Positions 34,128-44,774 of a stretch of 64,000 bases of DNA are shown one piece after another. The DNA is taken from positions 1 to 64,000 of the forward strand of contig CAMWJF010000015.1 in NCBI GenBank assembly GCA_947174505.1, in the 5' to 3' direction. Both the position numbers and the translations under genes were made by a program. This stretch comes from an uncultured Lachnospiraceae bacterium. Its GTDB lineage: Bacteria > Bacillota > Clostridia > Lachnospirales > Lachnospiraceae. Within the stretch, counting starts at the first letter, position 1. The number at the start of each line of letters is the position of its first letter. The notes beneath the pieces are model-generated. The model made no database searches. It was not told the origin of the DNA and was given only the letters and a program-made list of their open reading frames with translations.

Positions 34128-35219
34128 ATGGCAAACAGTGAAAATGCGAAAACATCGAGTGCAGGTTCTTTGAAGAATCTGGTTAGAAATCAGTGTTTTA
34201 TCCCGGTTGCGGCGCTTCTTCTGCTGGCGGTTTTTAACCTGATTGCCGATCCTTCTTTCTTTAGAATTACATTGGGTTACAACAGCGCGGGGAATCCGGT
34301 GCTGTCCGGCTTTATCATCGACATTATCAATAACGGTTCCGAGCTGGCGATTCTGGCGATCGGCATGACGCTTGTTACGGCGGCTTCCGGCGGGCAGGAT
34401 ATCAGCGTGGGCGCGGCTATCGCTATCGCAGGCAGCGTGATTCTGCGCGTGCTCTGCGGAGGAAACGCTCGTCCCGAGACACTGCAGGCTCCTATCATTG
34501 TGGCGTTTCTGGTGGCTTGTGTGGTGGCAATGCTCTTCGGCGCGTTCAACGGCGTGCTGGTAGCGTACTTTAAAATCCAGCCCATGATTGCCACGTTGAT
34601 TCTGTATACAGCGGGACGTTCCATCGCGGCGTGGATCAACAACAACGAGCTTCCTGTTATCAGCGATCCCAGGTTCGCTTATTTCGGCGGGTTTATTCCC
34701 GGGATACCGATCCCGACGCCCTGCTTTATCGCGGTAGCATGTATGGTCGTGATCGCCATTGTCCTGAAGGTGACAAATCTGCGTCTGTATACGCAGGCGG
34801 TAGGTATCAACCAGAGCTCCTCCAAGTTAAACGGTCTGAATCCGGAGCTGATCAAGGTGCTGGCTTTCGTAATTCTGGGCCTGTGTGTGGCGGTTGCGGG
34901 ACTGATTAAGGTAAGCCGTGTGTCTTCCATCAACTACTCCGTTATCGCAAAGGATATTGAGATGGACGCCATCCTTGCGGTTGCTCTTGGCGGTAACGCG
35001 CTTTCCGGCGGTAAATTCAACATGGCGGCTTCCATTATCGGCGCATTCGTAATCCAGTGCCTGACGACGACGCTTTACAAATTCGGCGTTTCCTCAACGG
35101 CGCTTCCCGCTTACAAGGCTGTTGTGGTTATCCTGCTGGTTGTTGTCAGCGCGCCTACCGTGAGAGAATATTTTGATAAGATTACCAAAAAGATGAAACT
35201 GAGCAAGGAGGTGGCGTGA
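34128..35219 (+). CDS. Sugar ABC transporter permease (YtfT-like)
   Basis: A 363-residue membrane protein of the BPD_transp_2 family with about nine helices. GQDISVGAAIAIAGSVI and AVALGGNALSGGKFN are the family signatures. It starts at the ATG right after the ATPase stop (GGGAGG upstream). It pairs with the second permease to form the channel. Confidence 0.9.
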   Translation: MANSENAKTSSAGSLKNLVRNQCFIPVAALLLLAVFNLIADPSFFRITLGYNSAGNPVLSGFIIDIINNGSELAILAIGMTLVTAASGGQDISVGAAIAIAGSVILRVLCGGNARPETLQAPIIVAFLVACVVAMLFGAFNGVLVAYFKIQPMIATLILYTAGRSIAAWINNNELPVISDPRFAYFGGFIPGIPIPTPCFIAVACMVVIAIVLKVTNLRLYTQAVGINQSSSKLNGLNPELIKVLAFVILGLCVAVAGLIKVSRVSSINYSVIAKDIEMDAILAVALGGNALSGGKFNMAASIIGAFVIQCLTTTLYKFGVSSTALPAYKAVVVILLVVVSAPTVREYFDKITKKMKLSKEVA

Positions 35220-35220
35220 G

Positions 35221-36288
35221 ATGGCAAAGACAGATAAGAATAATGCGTCTACGGGCAAGGGTCTCAGTGCAAAGCTGATGGGCATGACCGATACCAATCT
35301 GCTCCTGACGATTACGGTCATTGTATTTTTCCTGATGTATATAGGAGCTGTCGTATTTCTGCGCGCAGGCTTTTTAAAGCCACAGACCTTTTTTCTGCTT
35401 TTAAATTCCAATGCTGCGCTCATTATCCTTGCCTGCGGCATGAGTCTTGTCATGATTACTGGCGGAATCGATATTTCCGTGGGCGGCGTGACCGCTCTGG
35501 TGAGCATGTGCTGTGCGGTTTATCTGGATTATAAGGACGGCAATGTTTTTGGCGCGGTTCTGATTGCGCTGGCGATCGGTTTGGCATTCGGCGCATTTCA
35601 GGGTTTTATGGTGGCATACCTGGATATACAGCCCTTTATCGTTACACTGGCGGGTATGTTCTTTGCGAAGGGCATGACCACTGTGGTGAACAGTTCTCCC
35701 TTTAATGTGGCGAACGAAGCGTTCGTTGCACTCAAGACGACGCGTATCAATGTGCCGGGTCTCGGCTCTGTTAATAAAAAGGGAATCTATGTGCCCGCAT
35801 ATGTGGAGATTGGTGTGCTGGTTGCCATCTTGGTGGTGATCGTGATGTTTGCGCTGCTGCGCTGGACTAAGATGGGACGTAATTTTTACGCGGTGGGCGG
35901 CAACAAACAGAGCGCGCTGATGCTCGGTATCAATGTAAAGAAGACGAAATTCCTCTCCCATTTGATCTGCGGTCTTCTGGCGGGAATCGGCGGCTTCATT
36001 TACTTCCTGCATGTGGGTTCCGGCTCCCCTTCCAATGCGGCAGGCGCCGAAATGGATGCAATCGCTTCCTCGATCATCGGCGGCACCATGCTGACAGGCG
36101 GTGTGGGTAACGTGGTTGGTACTTTCTTTGGCGTACTCTCCCTGAGTACGATTCAGAATATCGTATCTTCCATCGGATTTGATGAAGCGTGGTGGACCGG
36201 TATCACAAAGGCGGCTATGCTCTGTCTGTTCCTTGTGGTTCAGAGTGTGGTTATGTCTGTGAGAAAGAAGAGAAACGCTACGAATTAA
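35221..36288 (+). CDS. Sugar ABC transporter permease (YjfF-like)
   Basis: The second 355-residue permease of the system, of YjfF type, with GGIDISVGGVTALVSM and GGTMLTGGVGNVVGTFFG. It begins one base after the previous stop, so the two are translationally coupled. Two different permeases plus a fused ATPase and a binding protein reproduce the ytfQRT-yjfF layout exactly. Confidence 0.9.
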   Translation: MAKTDKNNASTGKGLSAKLMGMTDTNLLLTITVIVFFLMYIGAVVFLRAGFLKPQTFFLLLNSNAALIILACGMSLVMITGGIDISVGGVTALVSMCCAVYLDYKDGNVFGAVLIALAIGLAFGAFQGFMVAYLDIQPFIVTLAGMFFAKGMTTVVNSSPFNVANEAFVALKTTRINVPGLGSVNKKGIYVPAYVEIGVLVAILVVIVMFALLRWTKMGRNFYAVGGNKQSALMLGINVKKTKFLSHLICGLLAGIGGFIYFLHVGSGSPSNAAGAEMDAIASSIIGGTMLTGGVGNVVGTFFGVLSLSTIQNIVSSIGFDEAWWTGITKAAMLCLFLVVQSVVMSVRKKRNATN

Positions 36289-36305
36289 ATAACAGGACAG
36301 AAGTG

Positions 36306-36344
36306 AACTGCCGGGCTGGCATATCGTGCCGCCCGGCAGTTTTG
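36306..36344 (+). terminator. Rho-independent terminator of the importer operon
   Basis: AACTGCCGGGC/GCCCGGCAGTT is a perfect 11-bp stem with a 14-base loop and a short T-run. About 230 further bases precede the chemoreceptor gene, including TGCTATACT at 36498-36506 as a possible -10. Confidence 0.65.
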
Positions 36345-36577
36345 CGTGGAAAACAGTTGGTTTTGGGACTGGCCAGAGCGTTTCTAATCTGGAATGCAGG
36401 GAGGAATTATACAGGCAGAATCATCTTTAGGAGGCGCGGTTTTTGTGGAAATGTCATAAATATTCCTGAGAGGGGGCTATCTTTGCGCGACAAAATGTGC
36501 TATACTTAGAACAATGCAAAAGTGTCGGATGGCAAATTGCACTATATAAGGGAAGATATGCTTGGGAGGATAAATAC

Positions 36578-38296
36578 ATGAAGAAGATTGGTTTTAAGTT
36601 TGCGTCGGCAATCATTGTGCTTGCATTGATTTCGATTATTTCACTGGGGCTTCTGGCGAACAGCATGACAGCGATTTCCCAGGGCAGTCAGGATATTATG
36701 AACAATGAGGTGGAAAAAATCAATCTGATCCACGGCATCTATGAGGACTATCTGAACATGTACATGAACGTGTATGCCCATGTGAATGCCAAGCTGTTGC
36801 GGACGATGGACAAGCGCGCGGAGGATATTCTGGAGCGCCGGACACAGATGTGGGAATCCATGGAAGCTTATGAGGCGAAGGTCACCTCCGAGGAGATGCA
36901 GGGGGTTTACGATTCGCTGGAGGGGCGGCTTACCAGCTTTGACACTTATGTGGATACCATCATAGAGCTGAGCCGGTCGGGAGACAAGGAACGCGCCAAT
37001 AACCTGATTGCCAACAACCTCGGTATGCTGAACAATACCATTGGCAACAGCATGAATGATTTGCTGGAATTTTCGGACACGGAGCTTGCCGAGGGCAAGA
37101 CTTATCTGCAGGGGAAGGCGGAAGGCTCCTATGTGCTTATCGTTTCGGTTATTGCGATCCTGCTCGTGACGGCGGTTCTGGTCATGTTTATTGCACACCG
37201 CATTATTGTGATGCCGATTCAGAAGATCGCCCAGGTAATCAACGGGATGATCGAAGATATACATAATAATAAAGGAAGTCTGACCGAGAGAGTGCCCGTG
37301 CAGACGAAGGATGAGATTGCAACACTGGCTACAGGCGTGAATGAATTTCTGGATATTCTGCAGGATGTGATCGGCGGAGTTATCTCCTGCAGCGACGAGA
37401 TTAACAGACAGCAGCTCCATGTAAATGAAGTGGTGGAGGAGACGAACCAGAATGCAAGCGATACCTCGGCTACGATGGAAGAACTGGCCGCCAGCATGGA
37501 AGAGGTGTCCGCTACGGTCGGCTATGTCAGCGAGAGTACAAGAGAGGCGGAGGCTTCCGTTGGAAATGTGGTTGATCAGGCAGTCAGCGGCACGAAGTTT
37601 GCGGAGGAGATCCGAAACCGCGCCGAGGAGCTCCGTAAGCTGGCACAGGACAGCCATGCGACTGCGGACAGTATGATAAAGGAATTTGACGTATCCCTGA
37701 ACGCGTCCATTGAGGACAGCAAACAGATTGAAAAGATCGGAAACCTGACGGCGGATATTCTGAGCATTGCATCTAAGACGAATCTGCTTGCCTTGAACGC
37801 GTCCATAGAGGCGGCGAGAGCAGGGGAGGCCGGTAAAGGCTTTGCGGTGGTGGCCGAGGAGATCCGTATGCTGGCTGACAGCTCGAAGCAGACGGCCGGA
37901 AACATCCAGCAGATTTCGGCAGGCGTTGTGGCCGCGGTTATGACGCTGGCGGAGAATGCGGGTAATCTTGTAAAGTTTATCAATGAGCGCGTGATGCCGG
38001 ACTACGAAATTCTGGAACGGACAGGGGAGCAGTACCTGAACGATTCCATTACGGTAGACCGGATGATGGGTGAGATGCGTGAATCCATGGAGAACATCGG
38101 CGGAATGATGCGCACGGTGGCGGAGTCCAATGAAAATATTACGAGTAATGTGAGAGAGAGCGCCCAGGGCGTCGGCGGCGTAGTGGATAATACGGCGGCG
38201 CTTGCGGAAAATATGAAGGGTATTGTGGAGGCGCTGGATCAGGTTTCCGATGTGGTAAGTCATCTGTCTGAGCAGACGGCGTGCTTTGAAGGGTAA
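36578..38296 (+). CDS. Methyl-accepting chemotaxis protein
   Basis: A 572-residue chemoreceptor: membrane helix near 8-28, a helical four-helix-bundle-type sensor domain to about 185, second helix ([21 protein letters not shown]), HAMP, and a signalling domain whose hairpin tip reads [26 protein letters not shown] precedes ATG 36578. It lies between two sugar importers and heads a three-gene set with the small membrane protein and a second receptor, suggesting taxis to sugars or to loaded binding proteins. Confidence 0.92.
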   Translation: MKKIGFKFASAIIVLALISIISLGLLANSMTAISQGSQDIMNNEVEKINLIHGIYEDYLNMYMNVYAHVNAKLLRTMDKRAEDILERRTQMWESMEAYEAKVTSEEMQGVYDSLEGRLTSFDTYVDTIIELSRSGDKERANNLIANNLGMLNNTIGNSMNDLLEFSDTELAEGKTYLQGKAEGSYVLIVSVIAILLVTAVLVMFIAHRIIVMPIQKIAQVINGMIEDIHNNKGSLTERVPVQTKDEIATLATGVNEFLDILQDVIGGVISCSDEINRQQLHVNEVVEETNQNASDTSATMEELAASMEEVSATVGYVSESTREAEASVGNVVDQAVSGTKFAEEIRNRAEELRKLAQDSHATADSMIKEFDVSLNASIEDSKQIEKIGNLTADILSIASKTNLLALNASIEAARAGEAGKGFAVVAEEIRMLADSSKQTAGNIQQISAGVVAAVMTLAENAGNLVKFINERVMPDYEILERTGEQYLNDSITVDRMMGEMRESMENIGGMMRTVAESNENITSNVRESAQGVGGVVDNTAALAENMKGIVEALDQVSDVVSHLSEQTACFEG

Positions 38297-38319
38297 GTGC
38301 AAAGGATAGGACGGAGGAC

Positions 38320-38658
38320 ATGGCATTGGGTGAGAATTTAGCGGAGAAGGAGCTGCCGGAGGTACAGAAGGCAGCTGACGGGGAGAAAGGGAACGGGAAC
38401 AGTAATAACAGAAAAAACAGAGATACCAGGGTGGGGCTTACCCTCCGTATTCTGGTGTCGGTCTATGTGCTGTATCTGGCTTATGGTCTGATACAGGGGT
38501 TCGGAGACACCACGGGGAACGACAGAATATTTATTGCGGCAGCGATAGTCGTTTTTGTGGCGGCAGGCGGCGCAATCCTGATTTTATCGGCAAAAAAACT
38601 GATTAAGAAGGAGTATGTGGATGCAGATGGACAAACAGAGGACGATGAAGAACAGTAA
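38320..38658 (+). CDS. Small two-helix membrane protein between chemoreceptors
   Basis: A 112-residue protein not recognised as any family. Residues 1-38 are hydrophilic and Asn/Lys-rich; two membrane helices follow ([17 protein letters not shown] and [21 protein letters not shown]), and the C-terminus is acidic ([12 protein letters not shown]). GGAGG is close to the ATG. The last 38 bases overlap the next receptor gene, indicating coupled translation. Its place suggests a partner of the chemoreceptors, which is an inference only. Confidence 0.7.
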   Translation: MALGENLAEKELPEVQKAADGEKGNGNSNNRKNRDTRVGLTLRILVSVYVLYLAYGLIQGFGDTTGNDRIFIAAAIVVFVAAGGAILILSAKKLIKKEYVDADGQTEDDEEQ

Positions 38659-40345
38659 AGGGGCGGGGATCAGATTTAAGATTAACGCGTGCATTTTGGT
38701 TACGCTGGTTGTACTTATAGCGCTGATGATGGCGCTGGTGGACAGGACAAGTAAATATAATGCGCAGTACTCGCAGATTCTGGACAGTATCAGCAAGGTC
38801 ACTTATATAAAGGACAATGCCTCCTATCTGGGGCGCACTGTTGTCGTCAAGTGCAGTACCGGCGGAGACATTGCTTCCAGCGGCCATGTGGAAATTATTG
38901 ACACCATGGAGCAGTATGTGGCGCAGGTTGGGGAGAATGTCCCCCAGGAGGCGGAGTACTCGGAAATGCGAAACCAATTCGATAAATTTGCTTCCGAGGC
39001 CGGGAAATTTATCGCATCTTTCCGGGAACTGCAGACGGCCTGTGGAGACACCTATTCTTCTGCGGGGCTGAATGCGGCGCAGAATATGAGCGGCAGCATG
39101 AGCTTTGTCAGCTCCAGCGCCGAGACGCTTCTTGCCTCGGAAATTGCGAGAAGCGAGAAGGTGGCGGACGAGATACAGGGCGCGTTCAGAAATATGAGGA
39201 ACATGATCGTGGTGGTTGTGCTGGTTACGGCGGTAGTGGTTCTGGCGGCGGCTTTTGCGCTGACGCAGAGTATCACCGCGCCTATTATACAGCTTGAGAA
39301 GAAGCTGACGGTTATGTCCGAGGGGAATCTGACAAGCGAGGACATCAAAGTGAAGGGCAGGGACGAGGCGGGACGCGCGGCTTTGGCTTTCAACAGGATG
39401 AAGAGCAGTCTGGTGCACCTGATCAGTAAAGTGGCAACGAACATGGCGGAGCTAAAAATGGCTACTGCCACGGTTAACAACAGCGTGGATGAGAATGCGC
39501 AGGGCGGTACGCGTATTGCGGATGCGGTGGACGGGATGCTGGCGGCTCTGGAGAGGCAGCAGCAGGAGGTCAGCCGCGCACAGGAACAGATCGGCGAAAT
39601 GGGCAATATTGCTGAAAAAGTGGCGGATTATGCAGAGGCGATCCATGGAAATGCGGGAAAGACAAGGGATAATGCCAAAGACGGTATGCAGAAAATCGTG
39701 GCTTATGTAGAGCAGATGCAGGAGGTCAACCGTTCCATGCGGGAGATGGAAAGCGTATTTGCTTCTTTCGGTGAAAATACGAAGGGGATGACGGAGGCGC
39801 TGGCGTCCATTTCCGCCATTGCGTCCCAGACGAATCTGCTGTCGCTGAACGCATCCATCGAGGCGGCGAGAGCCGGAGAAGCGGGCAGGGGCTTTGCGGT
39901 AGTGGCTACGGAGATCCGGAACCTGGCGGATGATTCGCAGGCGGCTGCGGCTCATATAGGTAAGATGATTGAGGCTGTCAGCGAACAGGCTAACCAGATG
40001 ACGGCGCGGCTGCGGGAGAGTCTTGACCAGTTGGAAAAAGGCAACCAGATGACCGGCGAGGCGAGGGAGAGTTTTGAGATTATTACCGCGGGCACGGACG
40101 AGGTCAGCAACAGCGTGGAAGACATCATAAGCGGCGTGGAGGTTCTGAGCGACAGAATCAGGGAGGCCATGGAGAGCATGGGAACCGTCAGGGATGCCGC
40201 GGACGGGAATGTGACGGAGATTAACGAGGTCAGCGCGGTGGTGGCCGAACAGTCCGCGAATCTGGAAGAGGTGTCTGAGGCCATGGACAAACTGCTTGTA
40301 CTTACGGGCGATGTGGAAGGACTGGTAAGTGCATTTAAAATCTAA
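38621..40345 (+). CDS. Methyl-accepting chemotaxis protein
   Basis: A 574-residue receptor with a short N-terminal basic segment, a membrane helix ([18 protein letters not shown]), a ~150-residue outer domain, a second helix, HAMP ([19 protein letters not shown]) and an MCP signalling domain with [20 protein letters not shown] at the tip. AAGGAG inside the preceding gene favours the ATG at 38621; those at 38615 and 38627 are possible. The operon ends with the hairpin at 40394. Confidence 0.92.
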   Translation: MQMDKQRTMKNSKGAGIRFKINACILVTLVVLIALMMALVDRTSKYNAQYSQILDSISKVTYIKDNASYLGRTVVVKCSTGGDIASSGHVEIIDTMEQYVAQVGENVPQEAEYSEMRNQFDKFASEAGKFIASFRELQTACGDTYSSAGLNAAQNMSGSMSFVSSSAETLLASEIARSEKVADEIQGAFRNMRNMIVVVVLVTAVVVLAAAFALTQSITAPIIQLEKKLTVMSEGNLTSEDIKVKGRDEAGRAALAFNRMKSSLVHLISKVATNMAELKMATATVNNSVDENAQGGTRIADAVDGMLAALERQQQEVSRAQEQIGEMGNIAEKVADYAEAIHGNAGKTRDNAKDGMQKIVAYVEQMQEVNRSMREMESVFASFGENTKGMTEALASISAIASQTNLLSLNASIEAARAGEAGRGFAVVATEIRNLADDSQAAAAHIGKMIEAVSEQANQMTARLRESLDQLEKGNQMTGEARESFEIITAGTDEVSNSVEDIISGVEVLSDRIREAMESMGTVRDAADGNVTEINEVSAVVAEQSANLEEVSEAMDKLLVLTGDVEGLVSAFKI

Positions 40346-40393
40346 AGACTGAGGTGGAAACCGGAAGGCAGCCGGTATTTATAGTATAAGTGG

Positions 40394-40431
40394 AAACACC
40401 CGTGGGGAAGTGAAGCCTGCGGGTGTTTTTT
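40394..40431 (+). terminator. Rho-independent terminator of the receptor operon
   Basis: AAACACCCG/CGGGTGTTT with a 17-base loop and a six-base T-run. Confidence 0.75.
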
Positions 40432-40443
40432 GTGTTTCTTCGC

Positions 40444-40474
40444 CGTGCAAGTTGTACACTATACAACTTGCACG
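40444..40474. promoter_or_regulatory. AraR-type operator 1 of chvE
   Basis: A perfect 13-bp-arm palindrome, CGTGCAAGTTGTA-CACTA-TACAACTTGCACG split here at its 5-base centre. The inner TTGTA/TACAA half-sites resemble the AraR operator of Bacillus (TTGTACGTACAA). It lies about 30 bases upstream of the -35 box. Confidence 0.75.
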
Positions 40475-40502
40475 GGATGTATGTAAAATGTGAATAAAAA
40501 GA

Positions 40503-40531
40503 TTGACAATCTATTAGCATGTAGATATAAT
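40503..40531 (+). promoter_or_regulatory. Sigma-A promoter of the chvE operon
   Basis: Consensus TTGACA (40503-40508), 17 bases, consensus TATAAT (40526-40531). Such a strong promoter needs a repressor to be regulated. The ~200-base leader ends in operator 2. Confidence 0.85.
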
Positions 40532-40652
40532 GAATATATCATCCGAGAAAACGGTGGTAAAAATGCACAGAATGGCTTGCGAATAAGTAGTCAATTAAGC
40601 AAAATGTTCCAATTACCGATTTGCTAAAAAAAGTAAAATATTTTTAAAATTG

Positions 40653-40677
40653 GCAAATTGTATAGTGTACAACTTGC
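40653..40677. promoter_or_regulatory. AraR-type operator 2 of chvE
   Basis: GCAAATTGTA-TAGTG-TACAACTTGC is operator 1 in reverse orientation with one mismatch, even in the central five bases. The centres are 206 bases apart on opposite sides of the promoter, which suits repression by looping. Confidence 0.7.
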
Positions 40678-40737
40678 GGATGCGTATAGACAAGTTGGCT
40701 GTGCGAAACAAATATTTAAAAGGGAGGAAAAGAAGAA

Positions 40738-41916
40738 ATGAAAAAGAAAGTATTAGGCACACTTCTGAGTGTAGCAATGGTAGCTTCCATGCTGGTAGGC
40801 TGTGGCGGCGGTTCTGCGGAGACAGCAGCTCCCGCAGCGACTGACGAGGCTCCTGCGGCAGCGGATGAGGCTCCCGCGGCTGATGCGGCAGACGTAGCAG
40901 CAGATGAGGCGGCAGCAGCGGCTACATCCGCTGGCGGCAAGAAGGTTGGTGTGGCAATGCCTACCCAGTCTTCCGAGAGATGGATCAATGACGGCGATAA
41001 CATGAAGGCGCAGCTCGAGTCTCTTGGCTACGAGGTTGACCTTCAGTACGCAGAGGATGATGTACAGGCACAGGTTTCCCAGATTGAGAACATGATCGCT
41101 TCCGGCGTTAACTGCCTGGTTATCGCTTCTATCGACTCTGACGCTCTGGTAAACGTAGAGGCACAGGCGAAAGAGGCGGGTATTCCGATCATCGCTTACG
41201 ACCGTCTGCTGATGAACACGGATGCTGTTTCCTACTATGCTACATTTGATAACAAGGGCGTTGGTACCGCAATCGGTAAGTACATTGAGGACAATGCAAA
41301 CCTCGATCCGGCAGACCCGAAGACCATTGAGTTCTTCATGGGTTCCCCTGACGATAACAACGCGCATATGCTTTACGCAGGTCTGATGGAGGTTCTTCAG
41401 CCTTATCTTGACAACGGCGCACTGGTTTGTAAGTCCGGCAGAACTTCTTTCGATGACACCTGTATCTTAAGATGGTCTCAGGAGACCGCACAGCAGAACT
41501 GTGAGAACTATCTGACAGGTTTCTACGCTGACGAGGATCTTGACATCTGCGCTACCGCTTTCGACGGTTTCGCATACGGCTGTAAGGCAGCTCTTGAGGG
41601 CGCAGGCTACACGGACGCTAACTGGCCGATGATCACAGGTCAGGACGCTGAGCTGATGGCTACCAAGAACATTATCTCCGGCAAGCAGACCATGTCCATC
41701 TACAAGGATACACGTCTCCTGGCTGAGAAGTGTGTTACCATGGTGCAGGCAGTGCTTGAGGGTGCAGAGCCTGAGATCAACGATACCGAGCAGTACAACA
41801 ATGGTAAGATCGTAGTTCCTTCTTACCTGTGCACACCTGTAGCAGTTGACCAGTCCAACTACAAGGATATCATCGTAGACGGCGGTTACTACACAGAGGA
41901 GCAGTTGGCTGAGTAA
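40738..41916 (+). CDS. chvE: Multiple monosaccharide-binding lipoprotein (ChvE-like)
   Basis: A 392-residue lipoprotein with lipobox Cys22 (MLVGCGGG), an Ala/Asp/Glu/Pro linker to ~residue 68, and a ChvE-type binding domain (KVGVAMPTQSSERWINDG, then NCLVIASIDSDAL, AGIPIIAYDRL and QDAELMATKNI). ChvE binds L-arabinose, galactose, xylose and glucose in Agrobacterium. With araBAD genes downstream and AraR-like operators upstream, L-arabinose is the likely ligand here. GGGAGG is upstream. Confidence 0.88.
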   Translation: MKKKVLGTLLSVAMVASMLVGCGGGSAETAAPAATDEAPAAADEAPAADAADVAADEAAAAATSAGGKKVGVAMPTQSSERWINDGDNMKAQLESLGYEVDLQYAEDDVQAQVSQIENMIASGVNCLVIASIDSDALVNVEAQAKEAGIPIIAYDRLLMNTDAVSYYATFDNKGVGTAIGKYIEDNANLDPADPKTIEFFMGSPDDNNAHMLYAGLMEVLQPYLDNGALVCKSGRTSFDDTCILRWSQETAQQNCENYLTGFYADEDLDICATAFDGFAYGCKAALEGAGYTDANWPMITGQDAELMATKNIISGKQTMSIYKDTRLLAEKCVTMVQAVLEGAEPEINDTEQYNNGKIVVPSYLCTPVAVDQSNYKDIIVDGGYYTEEQLAE

Positions 41917-41934
41917 TTTTCTATAAGATTTTAG

Positions 41935-41966
41935 GAGGGCGGCGGCAGTTTTGCTGCCGCCCTCTC
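41935..41966 (+). terminator. Hairpin between chvE and mmsA
   Basis: GGCGGCAG/CTGCCGCC around a TTTTG loop, with more pairing possible from GAGGGCGGC. It parallels the hairpin after the other binding protein gene and likely stabilises the chvE mRNA. Confidence 0.5.
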
Positions 41967-42003
41967 TTACCTATCATATATTTTAGAGAAGGGAGTTGGG
42001 AAA

Positions 42004-43563
42004 ATGTCGGATTACATCTTGGAAATGAACCACATTGTCAAGGAATTTTCAGGTGTCCGGGCGCTGGATGATGTAAATCTGAAGGTGAGACGCGGAGAGA
42101 TCCATGCGCTGTGTGGTGAAAACGGGGCGGGCAAATCTACGCTGATGAACGTTCTCTCGGGTGTCTGGCCTCATGGTACATATTCCGGCGACGTCGTGTA
42201 CAAGGGGGAGACATGTAAGTTTCATAATCTGAGGGACAGTGAGGCAAAGGGTATTGTTATTATCCATCAGGAGCTTGCCCTGAGTCCGCTTCTCTCGGTA
42301 GCGGAGAATGTGTTCCTGGGCAATGAGCAGCTGGCGGCAAAAGGGGTTATTGATTGGACGAAGACCAGACAGCGTGCGCAGGAGATGCTTGCGAGAGTGG
42401 GGCTGGAGCATGAGGATGTAAATGTGCCGGTGAACTCTCTGGGCGTTGGCAAACAGCAGCTGATTGAAATTGCGAAGGCAATGGCCAAGAAGGTGGAGCT
42501 TTTGATTCTCGATGAGCCTACGGCGGCATTGAATGACGAGGAAAGTAAAAAACTTCTGGACATTATGCTGGAGCTTAAGAAGCAGGGAATTACCTGTATT
42601 ATTATTTCCCATAAGCTAAATGAGATCGAATATGTATCTGACTCCGTAACAATCATCCGTGACGGTAAGACGATTGAGACGCTGATCAAGGGCAAGGACG
42701 ATATGTCCGAAGACCGCGTGATTAAGGGCATGGTAGGACGTGAAATGACCAACCGTTATCCGGCGCGCGAAGGTGTGAAGATCGGCGACACGATCTTTGA
42801 AGTCAAGGACTGGAATGTTTACCATCCCGATGATGCGGAGCGTCAGATTTTAAAGAATATTAATATCAGTGTAAGGGCGGGCGAGGTAGTTGGGCTTGCC
42901 GGACTGATGGGTGCGGGGCGTACCGAGTTCGCGATGAGCGTATTCGGGCACAGCTACGGGCAGAAGATTTCCGGAACCGTTAAGATCAACGGCAAGGAAG
43001 TGGAGATGAAGACCGTGAAGCAGGCGATAGACAGTAAGCTTGCCTATGTGTCCGAGGACAGAAAGGTGTACGGTCTGAACCTGATCGGCGAGATCAAGGA
43101 GAACATGACCATAGCAGCCCGTCCGAAATTCTTTTCCAAACACGGCGTGATCAACGGAAATGACGAGATTGTCGCAGCGGAAGAGTATAAGAAGAGAATT
43201 AACGTCAAGGCCACTTCCATCGAGCAGGTGGTTGGCGCCCTGTCCGGCGGTAACCAGCAGAAGGTGGTTCTGGCGAAGTGGATGCTGACACAGCCGGATG
43301 TACTGATTCTGGATGAGCCTACCCGCGGTATCGACGTGGGTGCAAAGTATGAGATATACTGTGTGATCAATGAGCTGGCAAAAGCAGGGAAGGCGGTGCT
43401 TATCATTTCCTCCGAAATGCCGGAAATCATTGGTACCTGCGACAGGACCTATGTCATCAATGAAGGTCAGATCGCGGGCGAGCTGAATCATGCGGAGCTG
43501 ACACAGGAAAAAATTATGCAGTGTATTATGGCACATAATAGAAAGGGTGATGGAAATGAATGA
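42004..43563 (+). CDS. mmsA: Multiple monosaccharide ABC transporter ATP-binding protein
   Basis: A 519-residue double ATPase of GguA/MmsA type. The first domain has GENGAGKSTLMNVLSG and LLILDEPTAALNDEE; the second has ALSGGNQQKVVLAKW and LILDEPTRGIDVGAK. AAGGGAG is upstream. The stop overlaps the permease start, and a single permease follows, as usual for ChvE-GguAB systems. Confidence 0.92.
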   Translation: MSDYILEMNHIVKEFSGVRALDDVNLKVRRGEIHALCGENGAGKSTLMNVLSGVWPHGTYSGDVVYKGETCKFHNLRDSEAKGIVIIHQELALSPLLSVAENVFLGNEQLAAKGVIDWTKTRQRAQEMLARVGLEHEDVNVPVNSLGVGKQQLIEIAKAMAKKVELLILDEPTAALNDEESKKLLDIMLELKKQGITCIIISHKLNEIEYVSDSVTIIRDGKTIETLIKGKDDMSEDRVIKGMVGREMTNRYPAREGVKIGDTIFEVKDWNVYHPDDAERQILKNINISVRAGEVVGLAGLMGAGRTEFAMSVFGHSYGQKISGTVKINGKEVEMKTVKQAIDSKLAYVSEDRKVYGLNLIGEIKENMTIAARPKFFSKHGVINGNDEIVAAEEYKKRINVKATSIEQVVGALSGGNQQKVVLAKWMLTQPDVLILDEPTRGIDVGAKYEIYCVINELAKAGKAVLIISSEMPEIIGTCDRTYVINEGQIAGELNHAELTQEKIMQCIMAHNRKGDGNE

Positions 43564-44728
43564 GAAGAAAAAAGTAGTGAATCTTGACATGAAACAGTAC
43601 GGTATGTTTCTGGCGCTTATTGCCATCTATGTGATCTTTGCCATTATGACGGGCGGGAAGAACCTCTCCCCGGCTAATATCAACAATCTTATCATGCAGA
43701 ACGGCTATGTGGTTATTCTTGCCATCGGTATGCTGCTCTGCGTACTGACCGGTAATGTGGATCTGGGTGTCGGCTCTGTTGTAGCGCTCACAGGCGCGGC
43801 TGCAGGTATTATCCTGATCGACTATAAAATGAATATGTGGATAGCGATCCTTGTTGCGCTGGTAATCGGTCTTCTGGTAGGTATGTTCGCGGGCTTTTTC
43901 ATCGCTTATCTGGACATCCCGCCTTTCGTTGTGACGCTGGCTACGATGCTCATGGGCCGTGGACTCACGTACACCCTTCTGAGAGCACAGACAAAGGGTC
44001 CCCACCCGGACAATTTTGTATATCTGGGCGCAGGCTTCCTTCCCACGGCAAAAATCAATGTGGGCGGCGGCACACTGGATCTGGTTTGTATCGGTGTGGC
44101 GGTTATCGCTTCTGTTGCACTGGTTCTCAATGAGATCCGCAGCATTAAGACGAAAGAGAAATACAATTTCGCGACCAATCCCTTGTGGCAGGTAGCGGTG
44201 AAACTGGTCGTTATGCTCTTTATTATCTGGTTCTGCTTCCTTAAGCTGGCACAGTATAACGGACTTCCCTTCGTGCTTGTCATCATGGCGCTGCTGATTG
44301 CACTGTATGGATTTATCACGAGCAAGACGGTGGCAGGCCGTCAGATCTACGCATTGGGCGGTAACAGAAAGGCGGCAAACCTTTCCGGTATCGATACGAA
44401 AAAGGTGTTCTTCTGGGTATATACCAACATGGGTATTTTGAGCGCGGTTGCAGGTATCGTCCTCTCCGCCCGCAATTCTTCCTCCACGCCGAAGGCCGGT
44501 GACGGATTCGAGATGGATGCTATCGCATCCTGTTACATCGGTGGCGCGGCGGTAGCCGGTGGCGCCGGTACGATCATGGGTGCGGTAGTCGGCGCGTTCA
44601 TTATGGGTATCCTGAATAACGGTATGTCCCTGTACGGCTGGTCTACAGATATCCAGAAGATCGTGAAGGGCGCGGTTCTTCTCGGAGCTGTAACCGTGGA
44701 CGTTATTTCCAAGAGAAAGAAAGGCTGA
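43556..44728 (+). CDS. mmsB: Multiple monosaccharide ABC transporter permease
   Basis: A 390-residue GguB/MmsB-type permease with about ten helices; GNVDLGVGSVVALTGAAAG and SCYIGGAAVAGGAGTIMGAVVG are the family motifs. AAAGGG suits the ATG at 43556, but the GTG/ATG at 43547-43550 are alternatives. The gene overlaps mmsA by 8 bases. Confidence 0.9.
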   Translation: MNEKKKVVNLDMKQYGMFLALIAIYVIFAIMTGGKNLSPANINNLIMQNGYVVILAIGMLLCVLTGNVDLGVGSVVALTGAAAGIILIDYKMNMWIAILVALVIGLLVGMFAGFFIAYLDIPPFVVTLATMLMGRGLTYTLLRAQTKGPHPDNFVYLGAGFLPTAKINVGGGTLDLVCIGVAVIASVALVLNEIRSIKTKEKYNFATNPLWQVAVKLVVMLFIIWFCFLKLAQYNGLPFVLVIMALLIALYGFITSKTVAGRQIYALGGNRKAANLSGIDTKKVFFWVYTNMGILSAVAGIVLSARNSSSTPKAGDGFEMDAIASCYIGGAAVAGGAGTIMGAVVGAFIMGILNNGMSLYGWSTDIQKIVKGAVLLGAVTVDVISKRKKG

Positions 44729-44774
44729 TGATCTGATATTTAAGATACATAGCGGCTAAGGACGGCGGGGGAAC

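Noticed and set aside
36641-38326. A 561-residue open frame on the minus strand
   Set aside because: It lies wholly antisense to a clear chemoreceptor gene and encodes His/Arg-rich sequence with no domain. The same holds for long antisense frames at 59818-61344 and 61607-63034.
40346-40737. Catabolite (CcpA) cre site near the chvE promoter
   Set aside because: No convincing TGWAANCGNTNWCA match was found. The palindromes present fit AraR half-sites.
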